Of a DNA stretch of 64,000 bases, positions 34,635-43,792 are shown piece by piece. Numbering within the stretch: position 1 is the first letter of the stretch; each line of letters begins with the position of its first letter. Origin of the DNA: Bdellovibrio bacteriovorus. Lineage in GTDB: Bacteria; Bdellovibrionota; Bdellovibrionia; Bdellovibrionales; Bdellovibrionaceae. The notes beneath the pieces were generated by a model. The model saw only the letters and a list, made by a program, of their open reading frames with translations. It was not told the origin of the DNA and ran no database searches. The DNA lies in NCBI RefSeq assembly GCF_002208115.1, contig NZ_CP020946.1, positions 2,046,001 through 2,110,000 of the forward strand, given 5' to 3'. Made by a program: the position numbers and the translations under genes.

Positions 34635-35105
34635 TTACAAATCTTTGATGAACTTCAGCATCTCGGCCGCGTGGCCGTGTGCTTTGATTTTACGGAACTC
34701 CCCGACAAGCTTCTGGTCCTCGTCGATAACAAAAGTGCTGCGCTCAATGCCCATTACTTTCTTGCCGTACATGTTCTTTTCTTTGATCACATCAAATAAC
34801 TGACAAAGCTCTTCGTCTTCATCAGACAAAAGTTCAAACTTAAAGTCATACTTGCAGATAAACTTGTCATGGGATTTCAAACTGTCGCGGGAAACACCAA
34901 AGACCACGGCATTTTGCTTTTTAAACTGCGCCAGCAGGTCATTAAACTCAATGCCTTCGGTCGTACAGCCCGGCGTGCTGTCTTTCGGATAAAAATACAG
35001 CACAACCTTTTTGCCTTTCAAAGAAGACAGACTCAACGTTTCTCCGCTGGAGGATGGGATTTTAAAGTTAGGGACTTTTTTACCAAGTTCAATTTTAGCG
35101 GCCAT
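34635..35105 (-). CDS. bcp: Bcp-type thioredoxin-dependent peroxiredoxin without the CxxxxC resolving Cys
   Basis: A 156-residue peroxiredoxin of the BCP/PrxQ group reducing hydroperoxides. The peroxidatic Cys is near residue 45 in KDSTPGCTTEGIEF. BCPs usually have a resolving Cys five residues later; here that position is Ile, so the enzyme is 1-Cys-like or uses another Cys (KFICKYDF or ELCQLF). VSRDSLKSHDKF and ERSTFVID are family segments. ATG at 35105 with AAGGAA upstream overlaps the end of the lipoprotein gene by 11 bases; the longer open frame upstream is a shadow of that gene. Confidence 0.88.
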   Translation of the reverse strand: MAAKIELGKKVPNFKIPSSSGETLSLSSLKGKKVVLYFYPKDSTPGCTTEGIEFNDLLAQFKKQNAVVFGVSRDSLKSHDKFICKYDFKFELLSDEDEELCQLFDVIKEKNMYGKKVMGIERSTFVIDEDQKLVGEFRKIKAHGHAAEMLKFIKDL

Positions 35106-36243
35106 TCGGAATTCCTTGTGGTTGTTCTTGCGGTGGTAATTGTTGTTGCTGTGATTCATCCTGCGGCTCCGGCACCGGCGGATTGTTTGGATCATATCCT
35201 TCCGGGAAGCCTTCATTCGAAGGATCGGTGTTTTCCGGCACTTCAATCATGTCCATTCCTGGATTCTGACTGCGCTGACGCTGCAATAACACGTCTGGAT
35301 CGACATCACGTCCTGCGGGCATTCCAAGTTCTGGATTTCCCGGATGCAGAGGTTCACTGCCAACCGGCGCCGGGCCTGACGGCATTGGCACGGGCCCACC
35401 CGCCTTTGGCGCCCCCGGAGCAGGAGAAGATCCCGGTGCTGGCGCTGGAGCCACAGGCGGCTCTTCCGGAGCATACAACTCTGTTTCCGTGACGGTGATC
35501 TTTCCTTCCATCGGAACATCAGCTTCAATCTTGCGGATGTCGGTCAGATTCTCATAAACTTTTCCGCGCAATTTGATCAGATTTTTACCGGACTTTTGGT
35601 AGTCGTAAACATCCAGGCGGATCATCTGTTCTTTGCTGCGATCCTGCGCCCAGTCTTTACAATTCAAGCTTTCCAGCTTTTCCTTCCCCTTCAGGGAACA
35701 GTGAATCTGCCTGTTCAGAATGCCGGCCCCCAGCCCCAGGACCTCCTGCAAATTTTCGGGATAGAAAACCAGATTCATTTCGCCCTCTTTCGGGACATCA
35801 AAGCTGGCAATGCGCTTGGCCTCGGCTTTGTCGCTGCATTTTTCAAAAACCTCGCCCTTTTGCGGGTAACCCAAAAGACCCAAAATATCACGCTTTACGA
35901 CGTAGCGGTCGCAGCGAAACATCGACTTGTTCGTCAGCTTGATGTTTTGTGTGGCCAACAAAGCTCTTTGAACTTTCCCGAAGGGGGATTTACTGATCGG
36001 TGGGCGCGCTGCGGTCAGAACCCACCACGCCTCACGATGAATACCGTCGGCCTCAGCCAGATAGCGCACCAGAACATCCAGACTTTTATCTCTGTGCGAG
36101 GTGTCTTCTGCCTTCGGAGTAAGCACTTTGACGACTTTTTCTTTCACGACAGGCGCTTCTTCTTTCTTCCCAAAACAGGAGGAAAGCCCCAATGCGGCAA
36201 TAAGCGCGGCAGACAGAAGAATAATCAGGCGGCAAAGCTTCAT
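35095..36243 (-). CDS. Lipoprotein with Pro-rich C-terminal half
   Basis: A 382-residue protein with a lipoprotein signal: ALGLSSC, lipidated Cys near 23. Residues about 24-250 form a globular domain with several Cys (RCDRY, EKCSDK, HCSLK, NCKDW). From about 255 to the end it is a Pro/Gly/Ala-rich, then Gln-rich, disordered tail. No family recognised; the tail may reach through peptidoglycan (inference). It is cotranscribed with the Bcp peroxiredoxin, whose start lies inside its last codons. It is divergent from fadD. Confidence 0.75.
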   Translation of the reverse strand: MKLCRLIILLSAALIAALGLSSCFGKKEEAPVVKEKVVKVLTPKAEDTSHRDKSLDVLVRYLAEADGIHREAWWVLTAARPPISKSPFGKVQRALLATQNIKLTNKSMFRCDRYVVKRDILGLLGYPQKGEVFEKCSDKAEAKRIASFDVPKEGEMNLVFYPENLQEVLGLGAGILNRQIHCSLKGKEKLESLNCKDWAQDRSKEQMIRLDVYDYQKSGKNLIKLRGKVYENLTDIRKIEADVPMEGKITVTETELYAPEEPPVAPAPAPGSSPAPGAPKAGGPVPMPSGPAPVGSEPLHPGNPELGMPAGRDVDPDVLLQRQRSQNPGMDMIEVPENTDPSNEGFPEGYDPNNPPVPEPQDESQQQQLPPQEQPQGIPNGR

Positions 36244-36356
36244 ATCTAGAGTCTTGCAAATAGGCCCTGTGAAAACAAGAATTTACTTTACCTCGTTTGA
36301 ATCTTTACTCTAAACTTTCTAAGAATCAAATTGAAGCACTTTTGCAGGAGGTTCTC

Positions 36357-38093
36357 ATGGAAAGAATTTGGCTTAAGAATTACCCGAAAGGCGTTCCCCA
36401 CGAGGTGGATCTTTCCAAATATGGATCACTGGTGGATGTCTATGAAGAAGCCATCGGCAAATTCCAGTCCAAAAAAGCTTTCACCAGCATGGGAGTCAGC
36501 CTCACCTTCAGTGACCTGGATCGCAAAGTGGATCAGTTTGCCTCTTTCCTGCAAAACGAACTGAAGTTGAAAAAAGGCGATCGCATCGCCATTCAAATGC
36601 CGAATCTTCTGCAATTCCCGATCGTGGCCTTTGCAGCTTTGCGTTCGGGCCTGACCATTGTAAACACCAATCCGCTGTACACGGCCAAAGAAATGCGTCA
36701 CCAGTTCAAGGACTCGGGCGCCAAAGCCATCGTGATTCTGGCAAACTATGCTCACCTGCTTCAGGAAATCCTGAAAGAGACAGACATTGAAAGCGTTGTG
36801 ATCACTGAAGTGGCCGACCTGTTCCCGACTCCGAAAAGAATCCTGGTGAACTCGGTTGTGAAGTACATCAAGAAAATGGTTCCAACTTATCACCTGCCAC
36901 AAGCTTACACCTTCCGTCAGGCTTTGGAATTGGGCGCGATGAAGCCTTCTTCCAAAGTTCCGACAAACCTTGAAGACATCGCCTTCCTTCAGTACACCGG
37001 CGGCACAACGGGCGTTGCCAAAGGTGCGATGCTGACACACAGAAACGTCGCTGCGAACATGCTGCAGATCTGTGACTGGATGAAGCCAAAACTGCGTGAA
37101 GGTGAAGAAGTCGCGATTGCAGCCTTGCCGATGTATCACATCTTTGCTCTGACTCTGAACTGTCTGGGGCTTTTGCGCTACGGAAGCGAGAACGTGCTGA
37201 TCCTGAATCCGCGCGACATTCCTGGCTTTATCAAAGAACTTAAAAATACTCCATTCACCGTGATGGCTGGCGTGAACACTTTGTTCAACGCATTGATGAA
37301 CAATCCGGCCTTCACCACGATTGACTTCTCTCGCGTGAAAGTCAGCGTCGCCGGCGCGATGACCCTGCAAAAACCGGTGGCTGAAAAGTGGATGGAACTG
37401 ACAAAATCCGTGATCGTGGAAGGTTACGGCCTGACGGAAGCTTCTCCGGTTGTGTGCTGCAACCCGATTGACGGCACCGACCGCGTGGGCACGATCGGCC
37501 TGCCGTTCCCAAGCACTGACATCATGCTGATTGATGATGATGGCAAAGAGGTCCCGATGGGCGAACCGGGTGAACTGGTGTGCCGCGGTCCTCAGGTGAT
37601 GGCGGGTTACTGGAACCGTCCGGATGAAACAGCGCAGGTTCTGAATGATGGCTGGCTGAAAACCGGTGACGTGGCTGTGGCTGACAATGATGGGTTCTTT
37701 AAGATCGTGGATCGCAAAAAAGACATGATCCTTGTCTCGGGCTTTAACGTTTATCCGAACGAAGTGGAAGAAGCGATTGCCTCCCACCCTGGCGTTCTGG
37801 AAGTGGCGGCGATCGGTGTGCCGGATCAGCACTCTGGTGAAATCGTGAAAGCGGTTGTGGTGAAAAAAGATCCAAACCTGACTGCGGAAGATGTGATTGC
37901 TCACGCCCGCAAGAGCCTGACAAACTATAAAGTTCCACGCCTGGTGGAGTTCCGCACAGAACTTCCGAAAACGAATGTCGGAAAAATCCTGCGCCGTGCT
38001 TTGCGCGATAATGCGATTCTGACGAAATTAAAAAAGAAAAAGCCTGATAAGGAAACTTATCAGGCTTTTTTTATTTTAAGCTGCTTCAGCTGA
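36357..38093 (+). CDS. fadD: Long-chain fatty-acid-CoA ligase; 3' end runs through a terminator hairpin
   Basis: A 578-residue AMP-forming acyl-CoA synthetase that activates fatty acids for the beta-oxidation enzymes encoded near 2.5-6.3 kb. AMP-binding signatures: LQYTGGTTGVAKGAML, EGYGLTEASPVV, WLKTGDVAV and the catalytic Lys region PKTNVGKILRRALRD. ATG at 36357 follows AGGAGG; the longer frame to 36297 is unlikely. The normal end would be near ILRRALRDNAILTK; the frame continues through the terminator (PDKETYQAFFIL) to TGA at 38091. A double stop TGATAA at 38045 is one base out of frame after an A6-G-A5 run. Confidence 0.92.
   Translation: MERIWLKNYPKGVPHEVDLSKYGSLVDVYEEAIGKFQSKKAFTSMGVSLTFSDLDRKVDQFASFLQNELKLKKGDRIAIQMPNLLQFPIVAFAALRSGLTIVNTNPLYTAKEMRHQFKDSGAKAIVILANYAHLLQEILKETDIESVVITEVADLFPTPKRILVNSVVKYIKKMVPTYHLPQAYTFRQALELGAMKPSSKVPTNLEDIAFLQYTGGTTGVAKGAMLTHRNVAANMLQICDWMKPKLREGEEVAIAALPMYHIFALTLNCLGLLRYGSENVLILNPRDIPGFIKELKNTPFTVMAGVNTLFNALMNNPAFTTIDFSRVKVSVAGAMTLQKPVAEKWMELTKSVIVEGYGLTEASPVVCCNPIDGTDRVGTIGLPFPSTDIMLIDDDGKEVPMGEPGELVCRGPQVMAGYWNRPDETAQVLNDGWLKTGDVAVADNDGFFKIVDRKKDMILVSGFNVYPNEVEEAIASHPGVLEVAAIGVPDQHSGEIVKAVVVKKDPNLTAEDVIAHARKSLTNYKVPRLVEFRTELPKTNVGKILRRALRDNAILTKLKKKKPDKETYQAFFILSCFS
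38037..38072 (+). terminator. Perfect intrinsic terminator inside the fadD frame
   Basis: A 15-base perfect stem: 38037-38051 pairs with 38056-38070 around a GAAA tetraloop, followed by a T7 run and TTATTTT. The annotated fadD stop is 20 bases beyond it. Confidence 0.9.
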
Positions 38094-38115
38094 AGTGCCT
38101 GCTGGCACCTCAGCT
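38088..38115. repeat. Hairpin between fadD and the HiPIP gene
   Basis: AGCTGAAGTGCC (38088-38099), loop TGCT, GGCACCTCAGCT (38104-38115), 12 pairs with one G-T. No T-run on either side. It overlaps the fadD stop codon TGA (38091-38093). Confidence 0.6.
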
Positions 38116-38133
38116 CTGCCGGGCCAAGCCCGC

Positions 38134-38517
38134 TTACGCCTTTTTATTCCAGGATGCGCACCAAGCGTCGCCAAGAACCAATTTGCCAGCGAAGATGGTG
38201 CAAGTGCCGGCTTCTTTGCCGTTGCGAACTTCTTTTTTAGCGTAGAAACCGCAAGTCACACAGTTATTGCCTTTGGCTTCTGGAGCTTTTTTGTAGTCTT
38301 CAACGTACTTGACTGCTTTTGCTACAGAGTCGTTAGGATCAACCAATGCCATGCCACCAGCGGCCGCGCCACCTGCTGCAGGAGCTCCACGTTTTTTTTG
38401 AGCTTCAGCGGAAGAAGAGAAAATAGCGTTCAACATTGTTGGCGCAACTACAGCCACACCGGTGATTTTCGCAAGAGTCGTGAAGAAACCACGGCGATTC
38501 ATATTCGTCTCAGTCAT
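38134..38517 (-). CDS. High-potential iron-sulfur protein (HiPIP) with Tat signal
   Basis: A 127-residue periplasmic electron carrier. The N-terminus NRRGFFTTLAKITGVAVVAP has the twin-Arg signal expected for a cofactor-loaded protein, followed by a Gly/Ala-rich linker. The 4Fe-4S ligands follow the HiPIP spacing: NCVTC, GTCTIFAG and AWCASW. HiPIPs shuttle electrons between respiratory complexes. ATG at 38517 is preceded by GGAGG; an upstream in-frame start at 38532 is less likely. It has its own upstream region of 194 bases. Confidence 0.92.
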   Translation of the reverse strand: MTETNMNRRGFFTTLAKITGVAVVAPTMLNAIFSSSAEAQKKRGAPAAGGAAAGGMALVDPNDSVAKAVKYVEDYKKAPEAKGNNCVTCGFYAKKEVRNGKEAGTCTIFAGKLVLGDAWCASWNKKA

Positions 38518-38655
38518 TGATGCCTCCATCATTTGGTTTTCAACTAGACACTACCTGAAATCACTTGGTTTGCAATTGGAAAGAAGGCAAATGACAGCCT
38601 TGCAGCGAAAAAATCTGACCTAAGTTATGAAAATCGCAACGAAATGCTGCTTGGC

Positions 38656-38674
38656 ATGCCACAAATAGTGGCAT
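38656..38674. promoter_or_regulatory. Operator-like inverted repeat upstream of the HiPIP gene
   Basis: ATGCCAC (38656-38662), AAATA, GTGGCAT (38668-38674): a perfect 7-base inverted repeat. It is 139 bases upstream of the HiPIP start and 38 bases after the merC stop, so it could be an operator or an RNA hairpin. Confidence 0.4.
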
Positions 38675-38711
38675 TGACAGGGGCGACTTTGGACCATCGC
38701 CCGGTGAATGA

Positions 38712-39188
38712 TTAAGCGTGCTTATGGCAAAGGCAGGCGCGACGATTCAGCACGTGTGCTGTGATCAAAACAAAGCTTCCGATGATGGTGACCACATCGT
38801 GCTCCATCACTTCCACCCACTCATGCGGCAGAACCGAGGCCGCACAAATCATCACCAACCCCAGCACTCCCAACGAAAGCACCTTCACCTGGCGGTGATG
38901 CTTGTAACCACTCCAGAACGCAAAAAGGCCCACTGGCAAAATCACCACCGCCATCAGGATGTGCACCCACTCTGCGTGAAAGACCTCTCCCATCACAGGC
39001 AAAAGCAGAATCAACAACGGCGTGGCCAGACAGTGAATCGCACACAATGAAGACAGCACAATCCCGATACGATCCCAGGTCAGCGTCTTTTCTTCAAAGA
39101 CCTCGTGCTGAGTGTGATCCACCTCGCAGCAGGAATCATGTGATTTGCCGGAGTTTACAGAATCTGGATTCAGGATTGTTTCGTCCAC
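38712..39188 (-). CDS. MerC-family membrane protein
   Basis: A 158-residue inner-membrane protein with four hydrophobic helices. The MerC motif is present as SSLCAIHCLATPLLILLLP. A Cys/His-rich N-terminal extension (SHDSCCEVDHTQHE) and C-terminal CLCHKH add likely metal sites. MerC imports Hg(II) in mercury operons, but many relatives stand alone and may handle other metals; no merA, merR or merP is nearby. The start is GTG at 39188 with AAGGCGG upstream. It is divergent from selO. Confidence 0.8.
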   Translation of the reverse strand: MDETILNPDSVNSGKSHDSCCEVDHTQHEVFEEKTLTWDRIGIVLSSLCAIHCLATPLLILLLPVMGEVFHAEWVHILMAVVILPVGLFAFWSGYKHHRQVKVLSLGVLGLVMICAASVLPHEWVEVMEHDVVTIIGSFVLITAHVLNRRACLCHKHA

Positions 39189-39286
39189 GGATACCGCCTT
39201 TGGAACCCCAGTTGTCTCCTAAATGCAAGTTACTGTCAACTAGATTACCTTTTGCGTTTCCCCTTGGAAAAGAAGATAAGGAACAG

Positions 39287-40699
39287 GTGAGCAATCCATT
39301 CATTCCTCCTATTTACGAACTGGGGCCTGATTTCTACGATCAAGTCCGCCCTGCCGCATTTCCCAAGGCCATACTGCGATATCGCAACCAGGACGCTGCT
39401 GAAAGCGTAGGATTGGGCCTGCTGACACCGCAGGAGTGGCAAAAGCACTTCTGGGCCTTTGAGAGCCTTCCTCAGAATATAAAAACACCGCTGGCTTTGC
39501 GGTACCATGGTCATCAATTCCGCAGCTACAATCCGGATCTGGGCGATGGCCGGGGCTTTCTTTTTGCGCAAGTGCGCGATGACCATCGACTGCTGGATCT
39601 GGGAACCAAAGGCAGCGGCACAACCCCGTATTCCCGCCGGGGTGACGGACGTCTGACCCTGAAGGGCGCCTTCCGCGAAATCCTGGCGACAGAGCTTCTT
39701 CAGTCCTATGGAGTCAACACCAGCAAAACCTTCTCGGTCTTTGAAACCGGAGAAAGCCTGGAACGGCATGATGAACCGTCCCCCACTCGCGCCGGCGTTT
39801 TGGTTCGACTCAGCCACAGCCATGTCCGCTTCGGAACTTTCCAGCGTCTGGCCTTTTTCAATCAGACCGACAACATCAAAAAATTAATTCAGTATTGCGT
39901 GCGCCATTACTATCCAAGTCTTGCCGGCTTCAGCGAAGCCGAGCTTGCCGCAGAATTCCTGCGTGCTGTTTCCCAGAAAACCGCTGAAACAGTCGCCGCC
40001 TGGATGATGGCGGGTTTTGTTCACGGCGTATTAAACACCGACAACATGAACATCACCGGGGAAAGTTTCGATTATGGTCCGTACCGCTTCCTGCCGGTTT
40101 ATGATCCGGCGTTCACGGCAGCGTACTTTGATCAAAGCGGCCTTTATTGCTTTGGCCGTCAGCCCTCGGCTGTCCTGTGGAATCTGCATCAACTGGGTGG
40201 CGCGCTGAAAGTCGCCTATCCTGAACTCCCCGTCCCGGAGCTTCTGGAGGAGTTCGGTGATGCCTTTAACGTTGAAGTGCAAAATCGCCTGTTGAAAAGA
40301 CTGAACCTGAAAAATCCATTGCAGGAATTCACCGCCATTCACGAACTGAATGCGGAGCTTGTTTCAGGCGTTTTCCAGTTTATGGATACAGAAAAATGCG
40401 CCTTTGAACAGACCCTTTATGACCTGCATTCCGGGGCTTTACCGGAGCGTCTGCAAAGATCCGTTCAAAAAGACCTTTACCAGAAAGAGTCCTTTAAAAA
40501 ATTAAGCGAAACCCTGTCGTGCTTTGAAATTGATGATGAAGACAAAGCCCGCCACAGCTACCTGCAAACCGGCAAAGCGTGTGCACTCGTCATTGATGAG
40601 CTGGAGGCTTTGTGGGCCCCCATCGCCACCCAAGACGACTGGGGACCGTTTGAACAGAAGCTGCTTGAAATACGCAGCTTCCGGGGACTTTACGGCTGA
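39287..40699 (+). CDS. selO: Protein adenylyltransferase SelO
   Basis: A pseudokinase-fold enzyme of about 470 residues that transfers AMP to Ser/Thr/Tyr of proteins, with a role in redox homeostasis. Family features: LALRYHGHQFRSYNPDLGDGRGFLFAQV, LDLGTKGSGTTPYSRRGDGRLTLKGA and FVHGVLNTDNMNITGESFDYGPYRFL, holding the metal-binding Asn and Asp. It lacks the C-terminal Sec/Cys seen in some SelO. The frame is open to 39047 inside merC on the other strand; GTG at 39287 with AAGGA just upstream gives the usual N-terminus. Confidence 0.92.
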   Translation: MSNPFIPPIYELGPDFYDQVRPAAFPKAILRYRNQDAAESVGLGLLTPQEWQKHFWAFESLPQNIKTPLALRYHGHQFRSYNPDLGDGRGFLFAQVRDDHRLLDLGTKGSGTTPYSRRGDGRLTLKGAFREILATELLQSYGVNTSKTFSVFETGESLERHDEPSPTRAGVLVRLSHSHVRFGTFQRLAFFNQTDNIKKLIQYCVRHYYPSLAGFSEAELAAEFLRAVSQKTAETVAAWMMAGFVHGVLNTDNMNITGESFDYGPYRFLPVYDPAFTAAYFDQSGLYCFGRQPSAVLWNLHQLGGALKVAYPELPVPELLEEFGDAFNVEVQNRLLKRLNLKNPLQEFTAIHELNAELVSGVFQFMDTEKCAFEQTLYDLHSGALPERLQRSVQKDLYQKESFKKLSETLSCFEIDDEDKARHSYLQTGKACALVIDELEALWAPIATQDDWGPFEQKLLEIRSFRGLYG

Positions 40700-43600
40700 T
40701 AGCCTGCCAGCTTAGCCAGCTTGGCGCGGAACCACGCTTTAAAGTCTTCCACGAAACCAAAGGCCGCAGGAACGATCAACAACGTCAGCAACGTTGAACT
40801 GATCAAACCGCCGATGATGGCAACACCCATGGATGTTCTCATCGCCGAAGCTTCATTCAGTCCGATCGCAATTGGAATCATCCCGGCGATCAACGCCAAA
40901 GATGTCATCAGAATCGGACGAAGACGCGTGCGACAGGCCTTCAGGATCGCCGTATTACGCTCCATCCCCTCATGAATAAGTTGATTGGTGTAATCCACAA
41001 GCAGGATCGAGTTCTTCGCCACAACCCCCAGCAGTAACACAATCCCGATAAGCGAGAAGATGTCGATGGTCTTGCCAAAGATCAGCAACGCCAGGAAGGC
41101 ACCGGTCATCGCCAGCGGCAATGCCAGCAAGATCGTGAATGGCGTGATGAAGCTTTCATACAAGCTCGCCAAAACCAGATAGATGAATGTCACACCCAGG
41201 ATGATTGCCAGAAGCATGTTTTCAATCAGCTCTTTAAAGTCATCCGCCTGACCTTTGAAGGCAAAGTCCACACCCGGAGGTGGCGGCATTTCCTTTTTGA
41301 TGATTCTTTCAACTTCCGCCGACACGTTCCCCAGCGCCCCGCCCTTGGCAAGGTTTCCGGAAATCTGGATGTAACGACCTTTGTTCATACGATTGATCTG
41401 AGAGAAGCCTGAAGCATTCTCCCCTTGAGCAATACGTGAAAGCGGAATCATGTTGTAGTTCGCATTCGGCACCAGGGTCGTGTTGAACTGGCTGCGCAGA
41501 TCACGGAACAACTCCTCGAAACGCACGCGGATTTTATAGTCGATACCGTTTTCACGATAGATCGCCTGCTCGTTACCCTCGGTGCGGTTACGCAATTCGG
41601 CCCCCGCCGTCACCGTGGAAACACCCAAAGCCTCAGATTTCTTACGGTCAAACACCACATGGAATTCCGGCTTGCCGGAACGGAAATTCGTATCAACATC
41701 CACCAGGCCGGGGATCTTTTTCATGCGCTCAACCAATTTCGTGGCATAGGCATTCAACTGATCCAGATCCTCACCCTGAATATTCACATTCAGAGGTTTT
41801 TCACCCGAGTTCACCGCATCGATATCACCAATGGATACATTGGCGTCTTTTTCAAACTGCGGGAACTTTTTGCGCAGGGACTCTTTATAGTCTGTCGTGT
41901 TCATGCTGCGCTGTTTGCGCTCGACCAGTCTGATGAACATCATGGATTTGTTGGATTCGTTATTTGAGTTACCAACAATTGTCATCACCATGTCCACTGC
42001 CGGGTCATTTTCAAAGATCTTCTCCACTTTTTCCGTGAACGTGCTTGTCGCCATCAAAGAGCTTCCCACCGGAAGCTCCACATTCACCACGAACTCTCCG
42101 TTATCCGCCGCCGGAAGGAACGTCGCCGGGATGAAGGCCAACGTGCCCAAAGAGGCCACAAAGATAATCACACCTCCGGCCAGAATCTTTTTCGGATTCC
42201 CCAGGGTGTATTTCAAAGCTTTTTCATACCAGTCCTCTAGCCAGGTCTGGAACTTGTCAAAGGCCGTCAGCATGCGGCCGACAATGCCGGTGCCTTTGAC
42301 GTGTTCATTCGGGTGCGCCATATATGCCGACAACATCGGCGCCACCGTGAAGGCATCAAACAGGGAAATCAGCATCGTAAAGACAACCGTCAAACCAAAC
42401 TGCTTGAAGAACTGCCCTACGATCCCCTGCAGGAAGGAAATCGGACCAAACACCGCGATAACAACCAGAGTGGTTGCAATAACGGCCATCGCAACCTCTT
42501 TGGTTCCATCCAAAGCGGCATCTTTCGGCTTTTTGCCCATTTCCAGGTGTCGGAAGATATTTTCCCGCACCACGATCGCATCATCGATCAAAAGACCCAC
42601 GGCCAAAGAAAGCGCCAGCAAAGTCATCAGGTTGATGGAAAAACCCATAGCCCACATAATGACAAAACCACCCAGCAGGGAGTTTGGCAAAGCCATGGCC
42701 GTGATAAAGGTCGAACGCGCCGACCCCAGGAAGAAGAACACCACGATCACGCACAGAATGATACCGATGATGATGGATTCCTTCACGTCATACACGTTCA
42801 TCTGAATTGGACGGGACGTGTCGCGCACCATCGTCACAGTGCCCTTCAGGCCTTTTTCCTTTAGCATCGCATTGACGGTTTCAATGTTCTTTTTTACCGC
42901 CTCAGCCACCGCCACCGTGTTGGCACCGCGCTGTTTGTACACGTTCATCAACAGGGCGCGTTTTCCTTTCACGCGACCCATGGTTTTCTGGTCTTCCAGA
43001 CTTTTCACAACACGACCGACGTCCTTCACCAGGATGGCTTTGTCTGATCCCACGAAGTTGACGTTCACCTCTTCAATTTGCTTCAGGGATTCAAACTCCC
43101 CGTTGGTTCTCAGGGTGGTTTCGTCTTTCGGGTTTTCAATTTTACCAATTGGAATGTCTTTGGATGTGTCGATCACACGCTGGGACACCTGCAGCATTGA
43201 GATCTTGCGATCCTGGAGTTTGTTCTTGTCCACCAGAACGTGAATCTCCTGCTTGCGACCACCGAAGATGTCCACCTGCCCCACGTCTTTGATACGCTCA
43301 AAACGCGGCTTGATGACTTCGTTGGCAAGATCATAGGCCGCGCCCTCATCCAGCTCCGTGGTCACAGCCAAAGTCACAATCGGCTGATCGGCCGGGTCAA
43401 ATCGTCGGATCACAGGTTCATAGATCTCTGAAGGCAGGTCACGGCGGATATTGCCGATGCGGTTCCGCACCTCCTGCTCGACCTCTTTGATGTCTGTCCC
43501 CAACTGGAATTCCAGAACGATGACGGCAACACTGTCCAGATTGTTGGATCTGAGATTTTTCAGACCCGAGATGCTGCCGACTTCATCTTCAATAAGTTTT

Positions 43601-43791
43601 GAAACCTGCTTTTCCAGATCCAAAGGCGAAGCCCCTGGATAAGTCACCTGCACGAACAAAATCGGGAAGGTCACATCCGGGAACATATCCACCGGCATTT
43701 TGCGCAGCGAGAACGCCCCCAGAATCAGCATCAGGATCACGATACAGGAAATAAAAATAGGTCGTTTGATCGACAGACCAGGCAAATTCAT
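40690..43791 (-). CDS. RND efflux transporter (HAE1/AcrB family)
   Basis: A 1033-residue proton-driven inner-membrane pump. The N-terminus SIKRPIFISCIVILMLILG and MPVDMFPDVTFPILFVQVTYPGASP are typical. TM4 carries the proton-relay pair LLIDDAIVVREN, and the C-terminal TM bundle has LVDYTNQLIHEGM and RLRPILMTSLALIAGMIPIA. ATG at 43791 follows GGAGGAGAAA. It lies 1 base after the TolC-like gene on the same strand and ends with a 10-base overlap with selO. No periplasmic adaptor gene is in the operon. Confidence 0.92.
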   Translation of the reverse strand: MNLPGLSIKRPIFISCIVILMLILGAFSLRKMPVDMFPDVTFPILFVQVTYPGASPLDLEKQVSKLIEDEVGSISGLKNLRSNNLDSVAVIVLEFQLGTDIKEVEQEVRNRIGNIRRDLPSEIYEPVIRRFDPADQPIVTLAVTTELDEGAAYDLANEVIKPRFERIKDVGQVDIFGGRKQEIHVLVDKNKLQDRKISMLQVSQRVIDTSKDIPIGKIENPKDETTLRTNGEFESLKQIEEVNVNFVGSDKAILVKDVGRVVKSLEDQKTMGRVKGKRALLMNVYKQRGANTVAVAEAVKKNIETVNAMLKEKGLKGTVTMVRDTSRPIQMNVYDVKESIIIGIILCVIVVFFFLGSARSTFITAMALPNSLLGGFVIMWAMGFSINLMTLLALSLAVGLLIDDAIVVRENIFRHLEMGKKPKDAALDGTKEVAMAVIATTLVVIAVFGPISFLQGIVGQFFKQFGLTVVFTMLISLFDAFTVAPMLSAYMAHPNEHVKGTGIVGRMLTAFDKFQTWLEDWYEKALKYTLGNPKKILAGGVIIFVASLGTLAFIPATFLPAADNGEFVVNVELPVGSSLMATSTFTEKVEKIFENDPAVDMVMTIVGNSNNESNKSMMFIRLVERKQRSMNTTDYKESLRKKFPQFEKDANVSIGDIDAVNSGEKPLNVNIQGEDLDQLNAYATKLVERMKKIPGLVDVDTNFRSGKPEFHVVFDRKKSEALGVSTVTAGAELRNRTEGNEQAIYRENGIDYKIRVRFEELFRDLRSQFNTTLVPNANYNMIPLSRIAQGENASGFSQINRMNKGRYIQISGNLAKGGALGNVSAEVERIIKKEMPPPPGVDFAFKGQADDFKELIENMLLAIILGVTFIYLVLASLYESFITPFTILLALPLAMTGAFLALLIFGKTIDIFSLIGIVLLLGVVAKNSILLVDYTNQLIHEGMERNTAILKACRTRLRPILMTSLALIAGMIPIAIGLNEASAMRTSMGVAIIGGLISSTLLTLLIVPAAFGFVEDFKAWFRAKLAKLAGYQP

Positions 43792-43792
43792 A

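Noticed and set aside
36426-37904. 492-residue open frame on the minus strand opposite fadD
   Set aside because: Mirror frame of a strongly codon-biased gene; no motif, no start signal.
38653-38680. Sigma-54 promoter (TTGGCA...) near the HiPIP gene
   Set aside because: The second box TTGC at the needed 5-base spacing is missing on both strands.
38712-39188. Mercury-resistance operon
   Set aside because: Only a MerC-type protein is present; no MerA, MerP, MerT or MerR motif is found nearby.
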